A stretch of DNA of 64,000 nt from CAXMMR01 sp965198995. GTDB taxonomy: Bacteria > Pseudomonadota > Alphaproteobacteria > Acetobacterales > Acetobacteraceae. Below are positions 7,646-15,927 of the stretch, piece after piece. Location of the stretch: NCBI GenBank assembly GCA_965198995.1, contig CBDAQG010000002.1, positions 1,426,001-1,490,000 of the forward strand, written 5' to 3'. The position numbers and the translations under genes are program-made. Every line of letters begins with the position of its first letter. Position 1 is the stretch's first letter. Below the pieces are notes generated by a model that ran no database searches, had not been told where the DNA came from, and saw nothing but the letters and a program-made list of their open reading frames with translations.

Positions 7646-8833
7646 ATGAGCGATGATCGAGCACGTCTGACGGCGGCGGCAGCCCGCTTCCACGGCTGGA
7701 TGTTCGACCAGGCGCTGCCGTTCTGGGCCCGCGAGGGCCGCGACGTCCCCGGGCTCGGCTTCCACGAGACCCTGCGCCTCGACGGCGTCTCCGCCGACAG
7801 CCCGTTCAAGCGCATGCGCGTCCAGGCCCGCCAGCTCTACACCTACGCCCACGCCGCCATCATGGGCTGGCCCGGCGCGCTGGACGTCGCCCGGGTCGGC
7901 TACGACTTCATGGTCGCGCATGGCTGGCGCAGCGAGGGCGGCTGGGCAAAGCTGCTCGGCCCCGGCGGCGGCATCGTCGACAACACCGCCGACCTCTACG
8001 ACAACGCCTTCGTGCTGTTCGCCCTGGCCTGGTACGCCCGCGCCGCCAACTCGGACGAGGCGCTGGCCCAGGCCCGCCGCACCCTGGACTGGATCCTCGC
8101 CTCAATGGGCGTCGCCGCGCATGGCGGCTTCGAGAACACCATCCCCGTCGGCGCCGGCCATCGCCAGCAGAACCCGCACATGCACCTGCTCGAGGCCCTG
8201 CTGGCGCTGCACGCGACGGCGCCCGACCCGGCCGTGCTGGAGCTCGCCGCCGGCATCGCCGGGCTGTTCCGCCGCCACTTCTTCAACCCGAACACCGGCA
8301 CGCTGGGCGAGTTCTTCACCCGCGACTGGTCCGCAGCACCCGGCGAGGCCGGCACCCTCGTCGAGCCCGGCCATCACTACGAGTGGGTGTGGCTGCTGCA
8401 GCAATACGCCGCCCGCAGCGGCGAGGATTTCCGCCCCGAGCAGGACGCGCTGTTCCGCTTCGCCGAACGCCACGGCCGCAACCCGCGCACCGGCTTCGTC
8501 GTCAACGCCGTGGGCCAGGACGGCACCGTGCGCGACGCCGCCTCGCGGCTGTGGATGCAGACCGAGGAGCTGAAGGCCCATCTCGCCCTCGGCGAGCGCG
8601 ACGGCCACGTCGATGCCGGCCCCCTCTTCGTCGACCGCATCGAGCGCGTCGTCTCCACCCTGCTCGACCACTACTGTGATCCGTCCGGCGGCGGCCCGGC
8701 GCCGCTGATCCCGCCCGGCGGCTGGATCGACGTGTTCGACGCCGAGGGGCGAGCCGCCGTCAGCGTCATGCCGACCAGCTCGCTCTACCACATCTACGTC
8801 GCCTTCGCGGAGCTGCAGCGGATGGCCGCATGA
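7646..8833 (+). CDS. AGE family sugar epimerase/isomerase
   Basis: 395 residues of the N-acylglucosamine 2-epimerase (AGE) (alpha/alpha)6-barrel family, which includes mannose/glucose isomerases and mannose-6-phosphate isomerase-like enzymes. Seen: RVQARQLYTYAHA, DLYDNAFVLFALAW, NPHMHLLEALLAL and VEPGHHYEWVWLL, supplying the conserved active-site His/Glu residues. It heads a group with sugar-polymer genes (coiled-coil protein, Wza-like lipoprotein, galE). Upstream, ATGAGCGA is duplicated at 7630; that copy opens an 8-codon frame ending inside this gene. The substrate cannot be assigned. Confidence 0.85.
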   Translation: MSDDRARLTAAAARFHGWMFDQALPFWAREGRDVPGLGFHETLRLDGVSADSPFKRMRVQARQLYTYAHAAIMGWPGALDVARVGYDFMVAHGWRSEGGWAKLLGPGGGIVDNTADLYDNAFVLFALAWYARAANSDEALAQARRTLDWILASMGVAAHGGFENTIPVGAGHRQQNPHMHLLEALLALHATAPDPAVLELAAGIAGLFRRHFFNPNTGTLGEFFTRDWSAAPGEAGTLVEPGHHYEWVWLLQQYAARSGEDFRPEQDALFRFAERHGRNPRTGFVVNAVGQDGTVRDAASRLWMQTEELKAHLALGERDGHVDAGPLFVDRIERVVSTLLDHYCDPSGGGPAPLIPPGGWIDVFDAEGRAAVSVMPTSSLYHIYVAFAELQRMAA

Positions 8834-8889
8834 GCACGCGGGCATGAGCAGGCGGGCATGAGCAGGCGGGCATGAGCGAGGCCGGCATG
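8830..8889 (+). repeat. ATGA start-codon ladder, 14/15-bp tandem repeat
   Basis: ATG codons at 8830, 8844, 8858, 8872 and 8887, spaced 14, 14, 14 and 15 bases, each in the context GGGCATGAGC or similar. The first three open five-codon mini-ORFs (MSTRA, MSRRA, MSRRA) whose TGA overlaps the next ATG. The first ATG overlaps the stop of the AGE-family gene; the fourth is the start of the next gene. Confidence 0.9.
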
Positions 8890-10002
8890 AGCGAGGCGGG
8901 CAGCGAGGCGCGCACGGCCTCGCGTGACTGGCGGGCGGTGGCCCTCCCGCTCGCCGACCGGCTCGGCCCCGAAAGCGTCGTCCTCGACGGCCCGGAGGCA
9001 GCAGCGCTGGCCGAGGCGTTGCGCGGCATCGGCGTCCTGGCCGACCTGGTCGAGGCCCAGCCGCCCGGCGCCCGCCACGACCTGGCAATCCTGCTCGCCC
9101 CCGCCGACGCCGCCGAAACCCCGCAGGCCGCCGCCGCCGCCCTGGCCCTGTCCGAGCAGAGCGACCTGCTGCTGCTGATCCCGCTCGGTTTCGCCCAGGG
9201 CGGCGAGGCACATCTGCAACTCCTCGCCTGGTTCACCGTCCTGGCCGAGCTCGGCTACCAGCCGGTGGTCGAGGCGGCGCTCGATTTCGTCGGCCGCGGC
9301 GCCTTCCTGGTCGATCGCGCCGCGACCGCCGGCGAGGCCGAGCTCGCCGCCTTCGCCGAGCGCCTCACCCGCGAGCCAGACGCGCCGACCAGCGCCAGGA
9401 TCGAGGCGCTGGAGGCGCAGATCGACGAGGCGGCGCCGCTGCGCGAGGCCGTAGCCGCCAGCCAGGCGGCGCGGGAGGCGGCGGAGGCGCACAGCGCTGG
9501 CCTGGCCGAGCGCCTCGCCCGCGCCGAGGCGCGGGCGCTCGACGCTGAACGCGCCCTGATCGATGCCCGCCAGCAGGCCGAGCGACACCGCGCCGCGCTG
9601 GAGCAGGCCTTGCGCTGGGACGTGCTGCGCGTCTGGGTGCGCCAGGCCGTCGCCAACCTGCCCCAACCACGCCGGCATCCATTTAGCCTGGCCGTGTTTC
9701 GCCGCCGCCGCGAGGCCGAACCGCTCGCCCTGCTGCGCGCCGCGCCACTGTTCGACGCCGCCTGGTACATCGCCTGCCACCCGGAGCTCGCCATCCGCGG
9801 CGGCGACCCGGCCCGGCATTACCTCACCATCGGCGCCGCCGACGGCGACGACCCCGGTCCCTTCTTCGACAGCGCCGCCTACCGTCTCGCCCACCCACGC
9901 CTCGGCCGCGAGCCGCCGCTGCTGCATGCCCTACGCACCGGCGAGGTCGACACCATCCTGCACGCCGTGCGGGAGCAGTATGGAGACGAGTTTAACCTCT
10001 AG
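8872..10002 (+). CDS. Coiled-coil protein with sugar-transferase-associated C-terminal motif
   Basis: 376 residues, not a named family. Residues 20-150 have alternating hydrophobic strands (SVVLDGPEAAALAEALRG, LAILLAP, LLLLIPLGF) resembling a degraded Rossmann/methyltransferase fold. Residues 160-245 are a Glu/Ala/Arg-rich coiled coil. The end carries FDAAWYIACHPELA, then HYLTIGAADGDDPGPFFDSA and Y, a tandem motif I know from glycosyltransferases and rhamnan-type polymer proteins. Likely cytoplasmic and part of polysaccharide assembly (scaffold or chain-length role), by context. The first of two in-frame ATGs (8872, 8887) is chosen; both lie in the ladder. Confidence 0.7.
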   Translation: MSEAGMSEAGSEARTASRDWRAVALPLADRLGPESVVLDGPEAAALAEALRGIGVLADLVEAQPPGARHDLAILLAPADAAETPQAAAAALALSEQSDLLLLIPLGFAQGGEAHLQLLAWFTVLAELGYQPVVEAALDFVGRGAFLVDRAATAGEAELAAFAERLTREPDAPTSARIEALEAQIDEAAPLREAVAASQAAREAAEAHSAGLAERLARAEARALDAERALIDARQQAERHRAALEQALRWDVLRVWVRQAVANLPQPRRHPFSLAVFRRRREAEPLALLRAAPLFDAAWYIACHPELAIRGGDPARHYLTIGAADGDDPGPFFDSAAYRLAHPRLGREPPLLHALRTGEVDTILHAVREQYGDEFNL

Positions 10003-10033
10003 TTGCGTTGCAGCGAAAATCCTGTGAGGTTGC

Positions 10034-10825
10034 ATGACGCAACCTTTCGTGAGCACGCATCGCATGGATTGCGCCGCCGCCGGCAAAACACCGGCCCGAG
10101 TACGACCGGCCACCCTGCTGCTTGGTTTCGCTCTCGCCGCGCCACTCGCCGCCTGCGTGCAGACCGCCAACGACTTCCCCGCCGCGCCCGCCCTGCCGGT
10201 CGCCGGCTACGCGCCGCAGGTGCCGCTCTACCGCCTGCAGGTCGGCGACCAACTCGCCATCCGCCTGATGCTCAACCCCGACCTCGACGAGGAGGCGGTC
10301 GTCCGCCCCGACGGCCGCATCTCGACGACCATCGCCGAGAGCACCCAGGCCGCCGGCCTGACCCCGGAGGAGCTCGCCGCCACCCTCCGCACCCAGTACG
10401 CCACCGAGCTGCAATCCCCGCGCCTCAACGTCGTCGTGCGCAGCTTCGCCCCCACCCGGATCTACGTCGCCGGCGAGGTTTTGGCCCCCGGCGAGTTCGT
10501 CACCGTCGGCCCGACGCTGACCGCGGTCCAGGCCGTCGCCCGCGCCGGCGGCCTGCGCCCCAGCGGCGACCCCCGCCACGTCTTCCTGATCCGCCGCGGC
10601 CCCGGCGACGTCCCGGTCGTCTACGCCGTCGACTACGGCGGCGCCGTCACCGGCAGCCACCCCCAAGCGGACGTCCGCCTCGCCCCCTACGACGTCCTCT
10701 ACGTCCCCCGCACCGGCGTCTACCAGACGTACACCTACTTCAACCAGTACGTGCAGCAGTTCCTACCGGTGAGCTGGGGCTTCTCGTACTATGTGAATCC
10801 GGTGGTGAACAACAACACACGGTAG
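10034..10825 (+). CDS. Wza/BexD-like polysaccharide export lipoprotein
   Basis: 263 residues. Signal peptide with lipobox LAAC, lipidated Cys at residue 41, so probably outer-membrane. Followed by the poly-export domain (YRLQVGDQLAIRLMLNP, VRPDGRIST) and an SLBB-like domain (IYVAGEVLAPGEF, TAVQAVARAGGL, DVLYVPRTGV). Such proteins form the outer-membrane channel for capsule or exopolysaccharide. The ATG has a GAGG site 5 bases upstream; a second ATG at residue 11 would give a more usual signal length. No Wzc/Wzx/Wzy partner is visible here, so the rest of the exporter must lie elsewhere. Confidence 0.88.
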   Translation: MTQPFVSTHRMDCAAAGKTPARVRPATLLLGFALAAPLAACVQTANDFPAAPALPVAGYAPQVPLYRLQVGDQLAIRLMLNPDLDEEAVVRPDGRISTTIAESTQAAGLTPEELAATLRTQYATELQSPRLNVVVRSFAPTRIYVAGEVLAPGEFVTVGPTLTAVQAVARAGGLRPSGDPRHVFLIRRGPGDVPVVYAVDYGGAVTGSHPQADVRLAPYDVLYVPRTGVYQTYTYFNQYVQQFLPVSWGFSYYVNPVVNNNTR

Positions 10826-11000
10826 AAGGCGAGGGGCTTTGCCCCTCGACCCCATTAAAGGCATAGCCTTTAAAATCCACTCATTAAGAGGCTTCAGTAG
10901 TACGTATCTGATCGAGGCTTTTGGAGCCAAGCTACGCTGCAGAAAATGGGGCCTCACGGCCCCAGCGTTGGGACCCAACGCCCAGAGCCTTGCCTTCCTT
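10826..11000. repeat. Repeat B, copy 2
   Basis: Starts directly after the stop of the export lipoprotein: aaggcgaggggctttgcccc, tcgaccccattaaaggcata, gcctttaaaatccac. The right end is a diverged form, ggggcctcacggccccagcg and cagagccttgccttcctt, 17 bases from the 3' end of the convergent secreted-protein gene. Confidence 0.85.
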
Positions 11001-11016
11001 TATCCTTGCCTTGCTC

Positions 11017-11412
11017 TCAAGGCGCCCCAAACGGCCTGATCTGCTGAAACGGATCCACCGCCCGCGCCCCCGCCGCCGCCTTCGGCGCCTCCACGCACGC
11101 CCCATTGCTCCGATTGCTGTCGTGCTCGCAAGCCGCCACGTCCGCATACAGGCACGACAGCGCCACACTGCTCTGCACCAGGCAGTAGGCCTCATGCCCC
11201 TCCGTCGGCAGCGCCGCCGCGCCCGGGTTCAGCCCGCACCGCCCATGCAGCCGCGCCGCCCGCGAGCTGCACTCGGAGGCGTCCACGTAAACGCACTCGT
11301 CCGGCAGCCCCTGCACCACCACGCAGAACGGCGCCGCCCAAGCCTGCGTCACTCCCCCCAACACCATCGCGGCCACCATCAAACCCTTGTTGCCCGCCGC
11401 AACTAAGCTCAT
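11017..11412 (-). CDS. Small Cys-rich secreted protein, DUF3551-like
   Basis: 131 residues with a clear signal peptide (GLMVAAMVLGGVTQAWA, cleavage before APFC) and eight cysteines in the mature part. The spacing FC...DECVYVDASEC...HGRCGLNP resembles the DUF3551 pattern of alphaproteobacterial periplasmic proteins, extended by a second Cys-containing half. Function unknown; disulfide-stabilised and periplasmic or secreted by inference. The ATG at 11412 is chosen because it directly precedes the signal peptide. It is divergent from galE with only 30 bases between the starts. Confidence 0.7.
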   Translation of the reverse strand: MSLVAAGNKGLMVAAMVLGGVTQAWAAPFCVVVQGLPDECVYVDASECSSRAARLHGRCGLNPGAAALPTEGHEAYCLVQSSVALSCLYADVAACEHDSNRSNGACVEAPKAAAGARAVDPFQQIRPFGAP

Positions 11413-11442
11413 CCTGCGGTTGCAAAACAAAGAGGGCAGGCG

Positions 11443-12429
11443 ATGGCGCGGCGTTTCCTGGTCACCGGCGGCGCCGGCTACGTCGGCAGCCACCTGGTCC
11501 TCGCCCTCGCCGACCGCGGCGACGACGTCGTCATCCTCGACAACCTCCGCCAGGGCCACCCGCAAGCCGTCCCATCGGGCGTCCGCCTGGTCAAAGGCGA
11601 CATCGCCGACCTGCCGCTGGTCAACAGCCTGCTGGCCGATGGTCCTTGGGACGGGGTGTTCCATTTCGCGGCCTTGTCCCTGGTGGGCGAGAGCATGCAG
11701 CGCCCCTTCTACTACCTGACCGAGAATGCCGCGCGCGGTATTTCGCTCATCGAGGCCTGCGTCGCCCACGGCGTCACCCGCTTCGTCCTCTCCTCCACCG
11801 CCAATTTGTTCGGCGAGCCGGAGGTGATCCCGATCCCCGAGACCGCCACCATCGCCCCCTCCTCGCCGTACGGCGAAAGCAAGCTGATGATCGAGCGCGC
11901 CCTGGCCTGGGCCGAGCGCCTCTGCGGCCTGCACAGCGCCTGCCTGCGCTACTTCAACGCCGCCGGCGCCGACCCGGCACGCCGCGCCGGCGAGGACCAC
12001 ACCCCCGAAACCCACCTCATCCCGCTGGTCATCGACGCCGCGCTGGAGCGCCGCCCCGAGCTCGCCGTCTTCGGCGCCGACTACCCCACGCCCGACGGCA
12101 CCTGCATCCGCGACTACGTCCACGTGACCGACCTCGCCGACGCCCACCTGCTCGCCCTGGAGCGTCTCGAGCACGCCTCGGTCACCTACAACCTCGGCAA
12201 CGGCCTCGGCAGCTCGGTGCTGGACGTGATCCGCACCGTGGAGGAGGTCACCGGCCGCCGCGTCCCCTACCGCATCGCCGACCGCCGCCCCGGCGACCCG
12301 GCCATGCTCGTCGCCGCCTCGGACAAGATCAAACGCGAAACCGGCTGGTCACCGCGCTATGCGATGCTCGAGCAGATGGTGCAGACGGCATACGATTGGC
12401 GCCTCGCGCATCCGGAGGGCTACGTCTAA
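11443..12429 (+). CDS. galE: UDP-glucose 4-epimerase
   Basis: Interconverts UDP-glucose and UDP-galactose. A 328-residue extended SDR with NAD motif VTGGAGYVGSHL, LDNLRQGH, FHFAALSLVGES, LSSTANLFGEP, catalytic SPYGESK (Tyr/Lys), LRYFNAAGADP, IRDYVHVTDLADAHL and YNLGNGLGSSV, all GalE-like. Strong GAGGGCAGG site before the ATG. Feeds the surface-sugar genes around it together with galU and the phosphohexomutase further on. Repeat A begins at the base after its stop. Confidence 0.93.
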   Translation: MARRFLVTGGAGYVGSHLVLALADRGDDVVILDNLRQGHPQAVPSGVRLVKGDIADLPLVNSLLADGPWDGVFHFAALSLVGESMQRPFYYLTENAARGISLIEACVAHGVTRFVLSSTANLFGEPEVIPIPETATIAPSSPYGESKLMIERALAWAERLCGLHSACLRYFNAAGADPARRAGEDHTPETHLIPLVIDAALERRPELAVFGADYPTPDGTCIRDYVHVTDLADAHLLALERLEHASVTYNLGNGLGSSVLDVIRTVEEVTGRRVPYRIADRRPGDPAMLVAASDKIKRETGWSPRYAMLEQMVQTAYDWRLAHPEGYV

Positions 12430-12562
12430 GCAAAAAAGGGCTTCTTTTTTGCAAAAAAGAAGCAAAAAACTTCTACTCGCGCTGTCGCCCACCAGGCCCG
12501 CAACACCCTCTTTCGGGCAAAAGTTTTTTGGTTCTTTTTTGCAAAAAAGAACCCCTTGCTTG
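12430..12562. repeat. Repeat A, copy 2
   Basis: Left half: hairpin gcttcttttttgcaaaaaag followed by aagc, then aaaaaactt. Right half: aaaagttttttggttc, ttttttgcaaaaaagaacc. The two hairpin stems differ (GCTTC/GAAGC and GGTTC/GAACC) yet each pairs perfectly. Abuts the galE stop. Confidence 0.92.
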
Positions 12563-12594
12563 CACCACCACCCCCGCATCCCCACGCTTGCCCT

Positions 12595-13488
12595 GTGCTC
12601 GATCTCCGTCGTCTCTCCGGCCGCCACCGCACCCTCGGCGCGCTGCTCGTCATCCTCGCCATCATGCTTGGCGTCACCTCCTACTCGGTGACGTTGTACC
12701 GCCTGTTCTGCAGCTTCACCGGCGCCAACGGCACCACCCAGCGCGTCGCCGACAACGACACCGCGCTCTCCGCCCGCGAGGTGCTGGTCCGCTTCAACAC
12801 AGACGTCGCCCCCGGCATGCCCTGGCGCTTCACCCCCGTGCAGCAAAGCGTGACCCTGCACCTGGGCGAGAACAAGCTGGTATTCTTCCGCGCCGAGAAC
12901 CTCTCCGACCACGCCATCACCGGCCACGCCACCTTCAACGTGACGCCCGATAAGTCAGGCCTCTACTTCAAGAAGATCCAGTGCTTCTGCTTCACCGAGG
13001 AGCGCCTCGGCCCGCACCAGGCCGTCGACATGCCGGTCACCTTCTTCGTTGACCCGGCCCTGGCGCGCGACCCGAATACCGAGGATGTCGACCAGATCAC
13101 CCTGTCCTACACCTTCTTCATCTCCAAGCGCCCGGACGGCGCCGCCGACCTCGCGCGCTTCACCCCCGGCTCCCCCGCCCTCGGCGAGCGCTACTTCGTC
13201 GCCCAGTGCAGCGGCTGCCACGCGCCCGACCGCGCCCGCGTCGGCCCGGCTTTGGCCGGCGTGGTCGGCCGCCCAGCCGGCAGCTCCCCCGGCTACCCGT
13301 ACTCGGCCGCCCTGGCCCACGCCAATCTGACCTGGACCCCGGCCACACTCGACAAGTGGCTCGCCAACCCGCAAGCCTTCCTGCCCGGCGCCCTGATGCC
13401 CATGCATGTCGCCGATGCAGACGAGCGTCGCGCGATCATCGCCTACCTCGCCACGCTGCATCCTGAACAGCAGGCCAGCGCCAGGTAA
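12595..13488 (+). CDS. ctaG: Cox11/CtaG copper chaperone fused to cytochrome c
   Basis: The N-terminal ~190 residues are Cox11, which delivers copper to CuB of cytochrome c oxidase: one membrane helix (TLGALLVILAIMLGVTSYS), YRLFCSFTG, the copper motif CFCF (C130, C132), EERLGPHQAVDMPVTFFVDP and TLSYTFF. A class I cytochrome c domain follows in the same frame: CSGCH haem site (205-209), a PYSAAL segment and a Met ligand in ALMPMHV. Cox11 normally ends after its beta domain (about 190-200 residues), so this is a fusion of 297. The GTG is chosen because the upstream in-frame TTG (12556) is inside repeat A; neither has a good ribosome site. No other cta gene is near. Confidence 0.9.
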   Translation: MLDLRRLSGRHRTLGALLVILAIMLGVTSYSVTLYRLFCSFTGANGTTQRVADNDTALSAREVLVRFNTDVAPGMPWRFTPVQQSVTLHLGENKLVFFRAENLSDHAITGHATFNVTPDKSGLYFKKIQCFCFTEERLGPHQAVDMPVTFFVDPALARDPNTEDVDQITLSYTFFISKRPDGAADLARFTPGSPALGERYFVAQCSGCHAPDRARVGPALAGVVGRPAGSSPGYPYSAALAHANLTWTPATLDKWLANPQAFLPGALMPMHVADADERRAIIAYLATLHPEQQASAR

Positions 13489-13654
13489 GGCGAGGGGCTT
13501 TGCCCCTCGACCCCATTAAAGGCGAAGCCTTTAAAATCCATTTATCAGGCCGTGCCACGTGGCCGAGGTCGGTGCCACCGAGCGGCTTGGTCACCAATTC
13601 GATGGGGTCTGGGGCCGCGGGCCCCAGCGGGTCCAGGGCAGAGCCCTGGCCTTA
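13489..13654. repeat. Repeat B, copy 3
   Basis: Fills the whole gap between two convergent genes. Left end aaggcgaggggctttgcccc / tcgaccccattaaaggcgaa / gcctttaaaatccat; right end gatggggtctggggccgcgg / gccccagcgggtccagggca / gagccctggcctt. It directly follows the ctaG stop and its last base is in the stop of the HNH gene. Confidence 0.9.
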
Positions 13655-14212
13655 ACTCTCGAGCTCGCTATCCCAGTAAAGGTAATCCCGCCAACTGAAA
13701 TGCAGATAATTCGGCGGAAACGCCCGGCCGTTCTCCTGCAGCTCCCAGGTCGTCGGCTGCAGCGGCGCCTGCCGCGGCAGCATGTTGCACTCCCGCGGCA
13801 GCCGCGAGCCCTTGCGCAGGTTGCACCCGCCGCATGCGGTCACGACGTTCTCCCACGTCGTCCGCCCGCCGCGGCTACGCGGGATCACGTGGTCAAAGGT
13901 CAGCTCCTGCGTCGCAAACCGCTCATCGCAGTACTGGCAGGAGAAGCCGTCACGCAGAAACACGTTGAAGCGCGTGAACGCCGGCCGCCGCGCCGACGGG
14001 ATGTAGTCCTTCAGCGCGATGACGCTGGGCAGCCGCATCGCCAGGGAAGGGGAGTGCACCTCGGTGTCGTACTCGCTCAGCACGCTGACGCGATCGAGGA
14101 ACACCGCCTTCACCGCATCCTGCCAGGCCCACACGGAAAGCGGAAAGTAGGAGAGGGGCCTGAAATCCGCGTTCAGCACCAGAGCAGGAAAATGCAGTCC
14201 GCCGTCCGGCAA
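13652..14212 (-). CDS. HNH endonuclease family protein
   Basis: 186 residues. The HNH fold is intact: SCQYCDE (C92, C95), LTFDHVIPRSRGG (D107, H108), TTWENVVTACGGCN (N122, C127, C130), so zinc-binding and a ββα-metal nuclease. The N-terminal 85 residues (VLNADFRPLSYFPLSVWAWQ, HSPSLAMRLPSVIAL) match a widespread stand-alone bacterial HNH group of unknown physiological role, which I do not associate with restriction or phage. No partner methylase or toxin gene is present. The stop lies in the end of repeat B. Confidence 0.88.
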   Translation of the reverse strand: MPDGGLHFPALVLNADFRPLSYFPLSVWAWQDAVKAVFLDRVSVLSEYDTEVHSPSLAMRLPSVIALKDYIPSARRPAFTRFNVFLRDGFSCQYCDERFATQELTFDHVIPRSRGGRTTWENVVTACGGCNLRKGSRLPRECNMLPRQAPLQPTTWELQENGRAFPPNYLHFSWRDYLYWDSELES

Positions 14213-14389
14213 AACGCCCCCATCCTCTTGCTGCCAGCGGCATCGTCGGGTGGCACGCGGGTGCCGCCCGAAACACCGAGGACAGTCCAGATCGCGCCAG
14301 CGTTATTGCAGAGCCGCCAATCCCCGGCAAGCTAACCCCATGCCAGCTTCATCGCGCCGTCATAACCAGCCCACGATCGTGCTCCCATC

Positions 14390-15253
14390 GTGCCCCTGAC
14401 CACCCGTTTCGCCCCCAGCCCAACCGGCCCGCTGCATCTCGGCCACGTCCACGCCGCGCTGGCCGCCGCAGTGCCGGCCCGCGACTCGGGCGGCCTCTAT
14501 CTGGTCCGCCTGGAGGACCTCGACGCCACCCGCTGCACCGCCGCCCATGCCGCGCAACTGCTCGACGACCTCGCCTGGCTCGGCCTGCACTCCCCACTGC
14601 CGCCGCGCCGCCAATCCGAGCACCTCGCCGACTACGCCGTGAGCCTGGCGCGGCTCGCCGCGGCGGAGCTGCTCTATCCCTGCTTCTGCTCGCGCGCCGA
14701 GGTCCTGCGCGAGGCCGCGGCGGCAAACGCCGCCCCGCACACGCCCGACGGCGCCGTCCGCTACGCCGGCACCTGCCGCCATCTCCCCGCCGCCGAGCAG
14801 GCCCGCCGCGTCGCCCAAGGCGCTCCGCACGTACTGCGCCTGCGCATGGACGACGCCGTCCGCCGCACCGGCCCGCTGTTCTACGAGGAGCGTGGCCTGG
14901 CGCCTGGCCGCATCGCCTGCCACCCCGCCCGCTTCGGCGACGTCGTCCTGGCCCGCCGCGACCTGCCGGCCAGCTACCACCTGGCGGTCGTGCATGACGA
15001 CGCCCTGCAGGGCGTCACCCTGGTCACTCGCGGCGTCGACCTCGCCCCCGCAACCCACCTGCATCGCCTGCTGCAGGCGCTGCTCGGGCTGCCCGTCCCC
15101 GCCTACGCGCATCATCGCCTGCTGCTTGATACCCACGGCCGCCGCCTGGCCAAGCGCGACGCCGCCGCCAGCGTCGCCTCCCTGCGCGCCGCCGGCCGCA
15201 CGCCGGCCGCCGTGCTGCACGCCGCCCAATCAACTGTCGGCCAGCCACCCTGA
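14390..15253 (+). CDS. gluQ: Glutamyl-Q tRNA(Asp) synthetase
   Basis: A 287-residue truncated GluRS paralogue that attaches Glu to the queuosine of tRNA-Asp. Class I signature PTGPLHLGHVHAAL (HIGH-like), KMSKS-like RRLAKRD near the end, and a zinc-type CFCS with a later GTC. It lacks the anticodon-binding domain of GluRS, as expected for the family. GTG start. Divergent from the HNH gene, with 177 bases between their starts in which I see nothing specific. Confidence 0.92.
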   Translation: MPLTTRFAPSPTGPLHLGHVHAALAAAVPARDSGGLYLVRLEDLDATRCTAAHAAQLLDDLAWLGLHSPLPPRRQSEHLADYAVSLARLAAAELLYPCFCSRAEVLREAAAANAAPHTPDGAVRYAGTCRHLPAAEQARRVAQGAPHVLRLRMDDAVRRTGPLFYEERGLAPGRIACHPARFGDVVLARRDLPASYHLAVVHDDALQGVTLVTRGVDLAPATHLHRLLQALLGLPVPAYAHHRLLLDTHGRRLAKRDAAASVASLRAAGRTPAAVLHAAQSTVGQPP

Positions 15254-15348
15254 GCGCCCGAAACCACGATCGTGGCGCGCGTTACTCCAAAAGACGGTCG
15301 GCAGCCGACAACGTCCGGCCGCACGAAGGCTATTGGAGCGAAGTCATC

Positions 15349-15861
15349 ATGAATACCGGAATGAAGACGTTGGCCCTGGCGGCGGCACTCGCGCTGGCCG
15401 GCAGCGGCGCCGCCCTGGCGCAGGCGGGTGGCGCCGGCGGTGCTGCTGGGGGCGCCGGCGGTGCGGGTGGCGGTGGCGTTGGCGGCGGCGGCATCTCGTC
15501 GGGTAGCGGCGGCGCCGGGATCGGCAGCGGTAGCGGCATGTCCGGCGGCGGCGCCGGCATGGGTGGCGCCGGCACGGGTGGCGCCGGCATGGGCGGCACC
15601 GGCACAGGCGGCATTGGAACCGGCGGCATTGGCGCCGGCAGCAGCGGTGGCGCGGGCCTCGGCAGCAACATGGGCGGCGCGGCAGGCACCGGCACCGGCA
15701 CTGGCGTCGGCGACACCGGGGCCGGGCAGGGCGTCGGCGGCGGCATGTCTCCCGGCGGCGTCGGCACCGGCAACACCATGGGCGGCGCCTCGTCCGGAGC
15801 CACGGGCGGCGCCGTAGGGAGCGGCGCCGGTGGTGCCGGCGCCGGCACCGGCGGACAGTAA
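15349..15861 (+). CDS. Glycine-rich secreted protein
   Basis: 170 residues. Signal peptide (MKTLALAAALALAGSGAALA, cleavage before QAGG) then almost pure Gly/Ala/Ser/Thr/Met with GGAG, GTGG and GGAGMGG repeats, no Cys or charged residues to speak of. The composition is that of unstructured or fibre-like extracellular proteins; no family assigned. The opposite strand has an equally long proline-rich open frame, rejected because the plus strand has the start, signal peptide and a GGAG site upstream. Internal repetition makes copy number likely to vary. Confidence 0.65.
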   Translation: MNTGMKTLALAAALALAGSGAALAQAGGAGGAAGGAGGAGGGGVGGGGISSGSGGAGIGSGSGMSGGGAGMGGAGTGGAGMGGTGTGGIGTGGIGAGSSGGAGLGSNMGGAAGTGTGTGVGDTGAGQGVGGGMSPGGVGTGNTMGGASSGATGGAVGSGAGGAGAGTGGQ

Positions 15862-15893
15862 GCAGGCGGGCCGCCCTGCGCCGCGCGCAGGGC

Positions 15894-15925
15894 GGCCGCC
15901 CAAGCCTGGAGCCCCAAGCCTGGAG
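15894..15925 (+). repeat. Short direct repeat before a start codon
   Basis: AAGCCTGGAGC occurs twice, 14 bases apart, just before the ATG at 15928, duplicating the GGAG ribosome-site core. Confidence 0.7.
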
Positions 15926-15927
15926 CG

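Noticed and set aside
8830..8889. Possible CRISPR or phase-variation array
   Set aside because: Units are only 14-15 bases without spacers, so not CRISPR. Classic frame-shifting phase variation is unlikely because the real ATG is downstream of the array.
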